A DNA stretch of 34,907 nt from Sulfurovum sp. (GTDB taxonomy: Bacteria > Campylobacterota > Campylobacteria > Campylobacterales > Sulfurovaceae). Of this stretch, positions 27,728-34,907 are shown one piece after another. Within the stretch, counting starts at the first letter, position 1; the number at the start of each line of letters is the position of its first letter. A model generated the notes under the pieces. That model did no database searches. It had not been told where the DNA came from and worked only from the letters and a program-made list of their open reading frames with translations. Location: positions 1 through 34,907 of the forward strand of contig DYNJ01000006.1 in NCBI GenBank assembly GCA_020721085.1, given 5' to 3'. Position numbers and translations under genes: made by a program.

Positions 27728-27746
27728 TTATTAAAAAGCTTATTAG
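27728..27746. repeat. 19-bp exact repeat copy 2 (TTATTAAAAAGCTTATTAG)
   Basis: Identical to 2579-2597; lies between the divergent bamD and proC genes. Confidence 0.7.
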
Positions 27747-27754
27747 ATTTTTGC

Positions 27755-27760
27755 TATAAT
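27755..27760 (+). promoter_or_regulatory. candidate -10 box for proC
   Basis: TTGCTATAAT, 28 nt upstream of the proC start region. Confidence 0.45.
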
Positions 27761-27788
27761 TGAGAAAATCATTTCAAAAGGAGTGAGT

Positions 27789-28538
27789 GTGGAAGTGACG
27801 ATCATAGGAAGCGGAGCAATGGCGCACGCACTTGCCGGTGGACTTGCCACGCATCATGAACTCGAATTTGTCGCCAGAGACGAAGCAAAAGCAAGAAATC
27901 TTTGCGATCAGTTTGGAGGATCGTTTGCCCCTCTTGACGGCTACGATATCAGCGACAAAACTATCTTGCTGTGTATCAAACCATATGCCCTAAAAAGTGT
28001 TGCCGCTAAGCTTGCCGGAGAGGCGAAGACCCTTTACTCTATCCTAGCCGGCACTCCTATCGCTTCGCTATGCTCCCTGATCAAAGCCAGGCAGACCGTC
28101 AGAGCAATGCCCAATATCTCAGCTGCCTTCGGAGCGTCCGCCACTGCGCTTACAGGCGATGAATCAGTCAAAGTTGAGGCAATCGCCCTCTTTGACACGA
28201 TAGGCAAGAGTCTTTGGGTCGATAGTGAAAAAGGGTTAAATATCGCTACCGCCATAGCCGGAAGCGGTCCCGCCTATCTGGCGCTTGTCGCCGAAGCGAT
28301 GATGGACGGAGGAGTCAAGCAAGGACTCAAGCGGGAAGAGAGTATGATATTAGTCAAAGCACTCTTTGGAGGATTTGCCCCGCTGCTCAATGCCCAACAC
28401 CCTGCCTTGATCAAAGATGCTGTCATGAGTCCCGGAGGTACCACGGCGGCCGGCTACGCGACGCTGGAAGCCGGCAAGGTGCGAGACAGCTTCATCAAAG
28501 CTATCGAAGCGGCATTCAAAGTAGCTCAAGGAATATAG
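27789..28538 (+). CDS. proC: pyrroline-5-carboxylate reductase
   Basis: MEVTIIGSGAMAHALAGGLA...TVRAMPNISAAFGASATAL...AIAGSGPAYLALVAEAMMDGGVKQGL...VMSPGGTTAAGYATLE. GTG at 27789 is better spaced from AAAAGGAG than the track start at 27783. Confidence 0.95.
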   Translation: MEVTIIGSGAMAHALAGGLATHHELEFVARDEAKARNLCDQFGGSFAPLDGYDISDKTILLCIKPYALKSVAAKLAGEAKTLYSILAGTPIASLCSLIKARQTVRAMPNISAAFGASATALTGDESVKVEAIALFDTIGKSLWVDSEKGLNIATAIAGSGPAYLALVAEAMMDGGVKQGLKREESMILVKALFGGFAPLLNAQHPALIKDAVMSPGGTTAAGYATLEAGKVRDSFIKAIEAAFKVAQGI

Positions 28539-28565
28539 AAGCACCTTTTCAACCGGTTTTGCCAT

Positions 28566-29348
28566 CTATATCACAACTTGTTCTATCTCTATCTTCTCGC
28601 CAAGTATCTGTTCAACCATGGCGGACTCTATCACTCCGGTAGCTGCGATGTGAATACGATTGCAGCCTCTATTAATATGTCCTTTTTCTTCAAGCAGATG
28701 CAAGACTCTTTTGGAGATCGCATCGGCAGTTTGCACGAGAGCCACCGGATGGCTCATCACCCGCTCTATTGCTTTGCTTATAAGAGGATAATGCGTGCAG
28801 CCCAGCACGATGGTATCGACATTTGCCTCCCTCATAGGAGCGAGCCAATCCTCCAGCATAGCTATAGTCTGTGGCGTATCTGTATCTCCCTTTTCGATCT
28901 GCGCTACCAATCCAGAACATGCCTGTTCGAAATATTCCACATCATACTCTAGTGATAATGTGCCTATTAAGTGTTTGTATTTTTTGCCGCCCAGTGTCGC
29001 CGGTGTTGCCAATATCCCTATCTTTCTTGTCTGAGTATGCGCAAATGCCGGCTTTAGTCCCGGCTCGGTACCTACTATGACAAGATACGGAAACAGCAGT
29101 CTGAGTTCCTTGATAGCTGCGGAGGTGGCGGTATTGCAGGCGACCACAAGAGCGTCTATATGATGATTTTGGATGAGATAATCTGTAATAGAAACACTAA
29201 AATCCAAAATCTGCTCTTTGGACTTTTCGCCATAAGGGGTGTTTTGGGTATCAGCGACATAATAGATCTCCACGCCGCGCAAATGTTTCATCATGGCGCT
29301 AACCACAGTCAGCCCGCCAAGCCCGGAATCAAAAACGCCGATGGTCAT
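28566..29348 (-). CDS. murI: glutamate racemase
   Basis: 260 aa; IGVFDSGLGGLTVVSAM, YVADTQNTPYGEKS, ALVVACNTATSAAI, IVLGCTHYPLI. Confidence 0.97.
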   Translation of the reverse strand: MTIGVFDSGLGGLTVVSAMMKHLRGVEIYYVADTQNTPYGEKSKEQILDFSVSITDYLIQNHHIDALVVACNTATSAAIKELRLLFPYLVIVGTEPGLKPAFAHTQTRKIGILATPATLGGKKYKHLIGTLSLEYDVEYFEQACSGLVAQIEKGDTDTPQTIAMLEDWLAPMREANVDTIVLGCTHYPLISKAIERVMSHPVALVQTADAISKRVLHLLEEKGHINRGCNRIHIAATGVIESAMVEQILGEKIEIEQVVI

Positions 29349-29368
29349 CAGACACCTCTTCTCTTAGA

Positions 29369-30715
29369 TTACGCGCCCTCGTTCATGATCGACAAGAATT
29401 CTTCGTTATTTTTGGTTTTAAGCATTTTAGAAAAGAGAAATTTGAGCCCCTCAACCTCTTCCATCGTCTGCATTGCATTGCGCAGCGCCCAGACTTTTTG
29501 CAAAACTTCAGGTCTGGTCAGAAGCTCCTCTTTGCGAGTTCCGGACTTGGTCACATCAATCGCAGGATAGATGCGGCGATCGGCGATATGCCGGCTCAGG
29601 ATCACTTCAGAGTTTCCGGTTCCTTTGAACTCTTCAAATATTACCTCATCCATGCGGCTTCCCGTCTCGATAAGAGCGGTAGCGATGATCGTCAGGCTTC
29701 CGCCCTCTTCAATATTTCTCGCGGCGCCGAAAAATCTCTTTGGCTTATGCAAAGCATTGGCATCCACGCCGCCCGAGAGTACCTTGCCTGAGCTTGGCGT
29801 TACGGTATTGTAAGCACGCGCGAGCCTAGTGATAGAGTCAAGAAGGATAATGACATCTTTGCCAAGCTCCACGCGTCGTTTTGCCTTCTCGATCACCATC
29901 TCTGCCGTTCTGACATGGTTTTGTGCAGGCATATCAAAGGTAGAACTGTAGACTTCACCCTTGACCGATCGCTGCATATCAGTGACCTCTTCGGGCCGCT
30001 CATCTACCAATAGCACCATCAAGGAGGCATCAGGATTGTTGTGGGTAATCCCGTGAGCCAGCTCTTTGAGAAGCTCTGTTTTGCCGGTTCGCGGAGGTGC
30101 GACGATTAGCGCTCTTTGGCCCTTGCCTATCGGAGTAAAGAGATCTAATACACGCCCTGTGAGCTTCATGGGATTGTACTCAAGTTTGAGCTTTTCATTG
30201 GCATAAAGCGGGGTAAGATTGTCAAAGAGCGGGCGCTGCTTGGACTTTTCGGGCGGAAGATAATTGATCGCTTCAATCTTGAGCAGCGCATAATACTTCT
30301 CTTGATCTTTTGGCTGTCTGACCTGCCCTGTGACTATATCACCGTTACGCAGTGCAAATCGTTTTACCTGCGTAGCGCTGACATATGTATCATTTTCTGA
30401 GTTGGCGAAGTTGCCGTCGCTTGAGCGCAAAAATCCATACCCGTCGTTCATGACTTCCAATATGCCGGTAAAAAGTATAAAACCGCCTTGGCTTACCTGA
30501 GACTTTAGGATTTCAAAAATGAGGTCTTTACGCTGAAACTCATTGGGGTTTTCCACATTGACCTCTTTGGCGATCTCGATCAGATCGGAGAGCGGTTTTT
30601 GCTGAAGGGCTTCTATCTTGTAGCCGTCAACAGGCACATGGGTTCTATTGTTTTTTTTATTGGCACTGCCATTTGGTCTTTTGTTTTCGTTTTCAGGAGT
30701 ATATTCGCTCATCAT
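29369..30715 (-). CDS. rho: transcription termination factor Rho
   Basis: 448 aa; [84 protein letters not shown]. Confidence 0.98.
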   Translation of the reverse strand: MMSEYTPENENKRPNGSANKKNNRTHVPVDGYKIEALQQKPLSDLIEIAKEVNVENPNEFQRKDLIFEILKSQVSQGGFILFTGILEVMNDGYGFLRSSDGNFANSENDTYVSATQVKRFALRNGDIVTGQVRQPKDQEKYYALLKIEAINYLPPEKSKQRPLFDNLTPLYANEKLKLEYNPMKLTGRVLDLFTPIGKGQRALIVAPPRTGKTELLKELAHGITHNNPDASLMVLLVDERPEEVTDMQRSVKGEVYSSTFDMPAQNHVRTAEMVIEKAKRRVELGKDVIILLDSITRLARAYNTVTPSSGKVLSGGVDANALHKPKRFFGAARNIEEGGSLTIIATALIETGSRMDEVIFEEFKGTGNSEVILSRHIADRRIYPAIDVTKSGTRKEELLTRPEVLQKVWALRNAMQTMEEVEGLKFLFSKMLKTKNNEEFLSIMNEGA

Positions 30716-30793
30716 TCCTCTTAGTTTATGATTTGATAGACAATTATGAAGTTTATATGAATAACCAGAAGTATTTACAATCTGAAAATGAAT

Positions 30794-30799
30794 ATTATA
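30794..30799 (-). promoter_or_regulatory. candidate -10 box for rho
   Basis: GCGGTATAATATTC on the minus strand, giving a predicted leader of ~70 nt. Confidence 0.4.
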
Positions 30800-30860
30800 C
30801 CGCTATTTTTCATGTAGTAGAGGAATTATAAACTAATTAAACTTAAAAAGACAAATTGCA

Positions 30861-31250
30861 TCATGCCAGCGCGTACATAAGCAAAATAGGATATAGACTC
30901 ACACCTGTCAGCAAAAGCCATGGACTCATCGGTTCTTGTAAAAACGGTCCAATCGCATCGTCTGCTTCCATACGCACAAAAAGCTTCTGCATCATAGTGA
31001 TTTTCAAAAACAGATCGGTAACTTTGAGGACCAGGACTGTCATCATCCAGCCATTAAATATACCAGTCGCCAAAATTACAAAAAGCACAAAATAAAAAGA
31101 TGGATGCATTAGGAAAAAGACAAAAATAGATTGCCTGTAGAAGCGATATCCGTTGGCAAGCAAGCCCTCTATCGTATCTGCTCTTTGCCACCATGCCTCA
31201 AAAAGCTCACATATCATCATTATCACAACAAACAAAACAGCAGGTTCCAT
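30861..31250 (-). CDS. small integral membrane protein of unknown function
   Basis: 129 aa with about three to four hydrophobic segments; no recognised family motif. Confidence 0.65.
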   Translation of the reverse strand: MEPAVLFVVIMMICELFEAWWQRADTIEGLLANGYRFYRQSIFVFFLMHPSFYFVLFVILATGIFNGWMMTVLVLKVTDLFLKITMMQKLFVRMEADDAIGPFLQEPMSPWLLLTGVSLYPILLMYALA

Positions 31251-31299
31251 AGGCAGGATTTTACCATTTTTCCGCTAAAATCTCGGATAGTTTAATAAA

Positions 31300-31368
31300 G
31301 GGGTGCCTCTAAAAATTTTGACCCCGATAGCCCTCAAGGGAGTTTTTTAGAGGCGCGCCCCCAAGGAG
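31300..31368 (+). promoter_or_regulatory. structured leader hairpin immediately upstream of the ccoI Shine-Dalgarno
   Basis: GCCTCTAAAAA (31305-31315) pairs perfectly with TTTTTAGAGGC (31344-31354); GGGG 31300-31303 can pair with CCCC at 31358-31361 or alternatively with CCCC at 31322-31325. SD AAGGAG at 31363-31368. Confidence 0.6.
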
Positions 31369-31373
31369 TTTTA

Positions 31374-33779
31374 TTGGCAAAAGTAGCCTGTACCCACTGT
31401 AACCTCGAATTTGACGAAGCGGTGATGATCAAAGAAAATGCTGCGGACAGGCAGCTCTATTTTTGCTGCAAGGGGTGCCAAGGTGTTTATCATCTGCTCA
31501 ATGACGAGGGACTGGGAACTTTCTATGACAAACTGGGCGACACCAAGCTCCAGCCGGCAAATCAGATAGGCGGTGATCTAGAGCATTTTGATCTTGATGG
31601 GTTCAAAAAAAGATATATTACCCAAAGCGATGACGGTCTGATGACGGTCAATCTCATCATAGAGGGGATCCACTGCTCCGCGTGTGTCTGGCTCAACGAA
31701 AAGGTGCTGCACAAAACTGAAGGCGTGATTGAAGCTACGATCAACTATACCAACAACAAGGCCAAAGTAGTCTGGGATCCTGAAGTTATCAAGCTATCCA
31801 AGATCATCGAGACGATACGCGCTATCGGATACAACGCCTATCCATACGACCCCAAACTTCAAGAGGAACAAGCAGTCAAGACGCGCAAATCATACTATTC
31901 CCGTATCCTTGTAGCGGTATTTGGGACGATGAATATTATGTGGATAGCCATCGCGCAATACACCGGCTACTTTACCGGTATGGAACAGGAGTTTAAAAAT
32001 ATCCTCAATGTCGCAGAGTTTTTGATATCCACTCCCGTACTGTTTTATAGCGGTTGGATCTTTTTTCGTGGCGCATGGTACGGATACAAAAACAGGGTAG
32101 TCAATATGGATACCCTGGTCGCATCCGGTTCGCTTTTGACCTATACATACTCTATTTATGCCATGATTTCACAGCATGGAGAGGTCTATTTTGATTCTAC
32201 TACGATGATCATAACATTCGTATTGGTAGGTAAATATCTGGAAGTTCTCAGCAAAAAAAAGGCTGTCGATACACTAGACTCAATCATGGGAAGCACACCG
32301 ACCGAAGTGACATTGATCATCGACGGTGCCAAAAGCCTTATCGGTATCGAAAATGTCCGGATCGGCGACACGATCGAGCTAAAACCTGGCGAAAAAGTGG
32401 TGATCGACGGCAAAGTTACACAAGGCCAAGCCTCCTTTGATGAGAGCTCATTGACAGGAGAGAGCAGACCCGTATATAAAAAAGAGGGTGATGATATCTT
32501 GAGCGGTTCGATCTGCCTTGATTCTGTGGTGCGATACCAAGCTGTCAAAGACGCCTCTCATTCACTGCTAAGCTCTATCGTCAACCTCCTCGAAGAGTCC
32601 ATCACCAAAAAACCGGCGATTGAGAAGCTTGCCAATAGCATATCCGGCTACTTCTCGACTATTATTCTCGGTATCGCTATTTTGACCCTGATCGGATGGT
32701 ACTATACCACGGGCAATTTCGAACACTCCCTGGTCGTCTCCATCTCTGTAGTCGTGATCGCCTGCCCATGCGCGCTTGGGCTGGCAACGCCTATGTCAAC
32801 TCTGGTAGGCATCAGCATCGCTGCCAAACGGGGGATTCTCTTCAAAGAGGCGGGACACCTGGAGACTATGGCGAAATGTACCGTACTTGCCCTAGACAAG
32901 ACCGGCACCATCACCCAAGGCAAACCCAGCGTAATCAATGCAGACATCAAAAAGGGTTTTGATCCCGTACAGCTCTATGCACTGGCTGCCACCTCCAATC
33001 ACCCTGTCAGCAAAGGCATCACTCTTTGGCTTCAAGACCATTATGAGCATCTGCCGGAAATATCTCTGCACCAGATCAAAAGCATCGAAGCCAAGGGAAT
33101 AGAGGCGTATGACCGTGAGACGAAACTGCTTGGAGGCAACGCCTCTTTTATGAAAGAATCAGGTATATTGGTCGATATTGCCTCTGAGCATACACTTTTT
33201 TTGTTTGCAGCGGGAGGAACGCTTCAAGCGCTTTTTGAACTCGATGATACGATCAAAGAGGGAGCCAAAGAGTCCATCGCTGGGATCCAATCACTTGGCA
33301 TCAAAACACTCATGCTTACCGGCGACCATAAGCAAAACGCTGGGCGCATCGCCAAAGAGGTTGGTATTGACAGCGTATATGCCGAACTTTTCCCTCAAGA
33401 CAAATCAGCTCTCGTCAACCGCCTTCACGATGAAGGCGAGATAGTCGTCATGGCGGGAGACGGGATCAACGACTCTATCGCTTTGGCGTGCAGTGATATC
33501 GCGATCGCCATGGGAGGGGGTGCTGATATCGCTATCAATGTCAGCGATGTAGTCATGATAGACGAAAAACTCGGCAACATTCATGACGCCTTCCGTATCG
33601 CACGGCGCACATATCGCGCCATCAAAGAAAATATAGGATTTTCGATCCTCTACAATGCAGTGACCGTGCCGCTTGCCGTTGCGGGCTATGTTAATCCGCT
33701 TGTCGCTGCGCTCTCGATGAGTCTGAGTTCACTGATCGTTGTCGCCAATGCAATGCGCATCAAAAGGCTGAAGTTTTAG
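31374..33779 (+). CDS. ccoI: heavy-metal (Cu) translocating P-type ATPase, CcoI/FixI-type
   Basis: 801 aa; N-terminal CTHCNLEFDEAV...YFCCKGCQGVYHLL metal-binding domain, HMA GIHCSACVWLNEKVL, CPCALGLATP, DKTGTIT, GDGINDSIAL. TTG start. Confidence 0.88.
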   Translation: MAKVACTHCNLEFDEAVMIKENAADRQLYFCCKGCQGVYHLLNDEGLGTFYDKLGDTKLQPANQIGGDLEHFDLDGFKKRYITQSDDGLMTVNLIIEGIHCSACVWLNEKVLHKTEGVIEATINYTNNKAKVVWDPEVIKLSKIIETIRAIGYNAYPYDPKLQEEQAVKTRKSYYSRILVAVFGTMNIMWIAIAQYTGYFTGMEQEFKNILNVAEFLISTPVLFYSGWIFFRGAWYGYKNRVVNMDTLVASGSLLTYTYSIYAMISQHGEVYFDSTTMIITFVLVGKYLEVLSKKKAVDTLDSIMGSTPTEVTLIIDGAKSLIGIENVRIGDTIELKPGEKVVIDGKVTQGQASFDESSLTGESRPVYKKEGDDILSGSICLDSVVRYQAVKDASHSLLSSIVNLLEESITKKPAIEKLANSISGYFSTIILGIAILTLIGWYYTTGNFEHSLVVSISVVVIACPCALGLATPMSTLVGISIAAKRGILFKEAGHLETMAKCTVLALDKTGTITQGKPSVINADIKKGFDPVQLYALAATSNHPVSKGITLWLQDHYEHLPEISLHQIKSIEAKGIEAYDRETKLLGGNASFMKESGILVDIASEHTLFLFAAGGTLQALFELDDTIKEGAKESIAGIQSLGIKTLMLTGDHKQNAGRIAKEVGIDSVYAELFPQDKSALVNRLHDEGEIVVMAGDGINDSIALACSDIAIAMGGGADIAINVSDVVMIDEKLGNIHDAFRIARRTYRAIKENIGFSILYNAVTVPLAVAGYVNPLVAALSMSLSSLIVVANAMRIKRLKF

Positions 33780-33799
33780 CCCGGATTATGCAGTAGGGT

Positions 33800-34030
33800 T
33801 TAATCAGGCGGTCTATACTTTTTTTTGCGCTCCTCTTCTCTTTTGCGCCGTTTCTCATCCATCATCTGCGCATCTCGGAGGTCTTCTGGATTGTCATATC
33901 TGGCGCCGTCAATAAACTTTGACTGATCATCAAACTGCCCTGTCTTGACACCCCACAATAGAGCTATCAGCCCTAATGCTCCAAGAAAAGTAGAAACTCC
34001 GAGCATCAATATAACTATGCTACCGCTCAC
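33800..34030 (-). CDS. ccoS: cbb3-type cytochrome oxidase assembly protein CcoS
   Basis: VSGSIVILMLGVSTFLGALGLIALLWGVKTGQFDDQSKFIDGARYDN matches the CcoS pattern (LGxxGLxAFLWxxKxGQYDD). GTG start at 34030 with AAGGAG 7 nt upstream; a TATAAT lies at 34055-34060, so the track start (34075) is too early. Confidence 0.82.
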   Translation of the reverse strand: MSGSIVILMLGVSTFLGALGLIALLWGVKTGQFDDQSKFIDGARYDNPEDLRDAQMMDEKRRKREEERKKKYRPPD

Positions 34031-34191
34031 TCTCAGGCTCCTTATATTTTGTGACATTATAGCATAACCACACAACTAAAACGAAAAGAGCCGATCTTGA
34101 TATCAAAAATAAAAACTATGATTTTATACACAAAATGAACAAAAATATGATATAGTTATATGAATGAATATCAAAAAGGAAGATTAGGTTT

Positions 34192-34767
34192 ATGAAAAAA
34201 TTTGTTTTTGCAATGGCTTGTTTAGGTACGCTTCTTTGCGCTCAAAGCACAGTCGGACTCAATATCAACAGTGAAGATATCGAAGCAGAAGGATCGATGG
34301 ATATAAGCTCTTTTGCCAACAGCGGAGGCGGCGGAACTGCCTATGTGGTCGATGCTAACTTTATCTATACCGAACGGGATGATACTCTTTTTGGTATCGG
34401 AGTGAGCGCGCACAATAGCTTCAGCGGACTTGAAGGACTCAATTTTGCCTTTGGAGCAAAGCTGATTATGCTAGATGATTTTGTAGCACTGCCGCTGATG
34501 GCGGAAGCCTCATATACACTGCCGCTGATCGAGACGATTCCTACGACAAGCCTCAGCGCCAGATTTTTGTATGCACCGCAACCGCTATCCTTCTCTGATG
34601 CCGAAAACTATCTTGAATTTCGCGCCGAAGCCGCTATGGAGGTGATCAGCTCCGTCTCAGTCTATCTAGGATATCGCAATATCGAAACAGAATATATCGT
34701 CTGGCATAAAGATACATACGAAACATACAATGACAGTGTGTACGGCGGACTCAAAATGGGTTTTTAA
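34192..34767 (+). CDS. YfaZ-like outer-membrane beta-barrel protein
   Basis: 191 aa; signal peptide MKKFVFAMACLGTLLCAQ, then VGLNINSEDIEAEGS, amphipathic strands, C-terminal VYGGLKMGF ending in Phe. Confidence 0.7.
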   Translation: MKKFVFAMACLGTLLCAQSTVGLNINSEDIEAEGSMDISSFANSGGGGTAYVVDANFIYTERDDTLFGIGVSAHNSFSGLEGLNFAFGAKLIMLDDFVALPLMAEASYTLPLIETIPTTSLSARFLYAPQPLSFSDAENYLEFRAEAAMEVISSVSVYLGYRNIETEYIVWHKDTYETYNDSVYGGLKMGF

Positions 34768-34822
34768 CACGCTTTGGGTCTTGATATGCTATGATTTTAC
34801 AAGCCATCAAGGAGGGGTTATA

Positions 34823-34907
34823 ATGCATATTTTAGTGACCGGAGGCGCCGGCTATATAGGTTCTCACACAGTTGTACTGCTACTTGAAGCAGGATATGAT
34901 GTCATAG
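34823..34907 (+). CDS. galE: UDP-glucose 4-epimerase (5' part, runs off the window)
   Basis: AAGGAGGGGTTATA-ATG; MHILVTGGAGYIGSHTVVLLLEAGYDVI, Rossmann GGAGYIGSH. Confidence 0.9.
   Translation, partial: MHILVTGGAGYIGSHTVVLLLEAGYDVI

Noticed and set aside
1-34907. CRISPR array, transposase, integrase, toxin-antitoxin or phage genes
   Set aside because: None seen on either strand; gene content is ordinary core genome apart from the signalling operon and the two leaders.

Overview
Chromosomal window from what looks like a Campylobacterota (epsilonproteobacterial) genome; taxonomy is inferred from gene content and protein character only. Most of it is housekeeping: a partial NhaD-type Na+/H+ antiporter, nadB, a DUF721-like gene, uvrC, a phosphoglycolate-phosphatase-like HAD gene, a complete nuoA-B-CD-E-F-G-H-I-J-K-L-M-N operon on the minus strand, lon, bamD, proC, murI, rho, a CcoI/FixI-type P-type ATPase, a convergent ccoS, a YfaZ-like outer-membrane protein and the start of galE. 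The most interesting region is 18.7-24.5 kb. There a four-gene signalling operon (Aer-like PAS protein, Hpt protein with a degenerate second Hpt-like domain, NIT-type hybrid histidine kinase with two degenerate receivers, stand-alone receiver) is preceded by a ~110-nt structured leader. That leader partly matches the GEMM-I (c-di-GMP-I) aptamer and is bounded by a perfect 9-bp inverted repeat that could act as an expression platform. A second structured leader, a long imperfect hairpin with alternative pairings, sits directly in front of the ccoI Shine-Dalgarno. Other points: an unusually short NuoG, a variant glycine-rich loop in NuoF, and a head-to-head overlap between a small lipoprotein gene and a probably leaderless DUF721 gene. 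No rRNA, tRNA, CRISPR array or transposase was recognised. All identifications are by eye from motifs; no database search was run.
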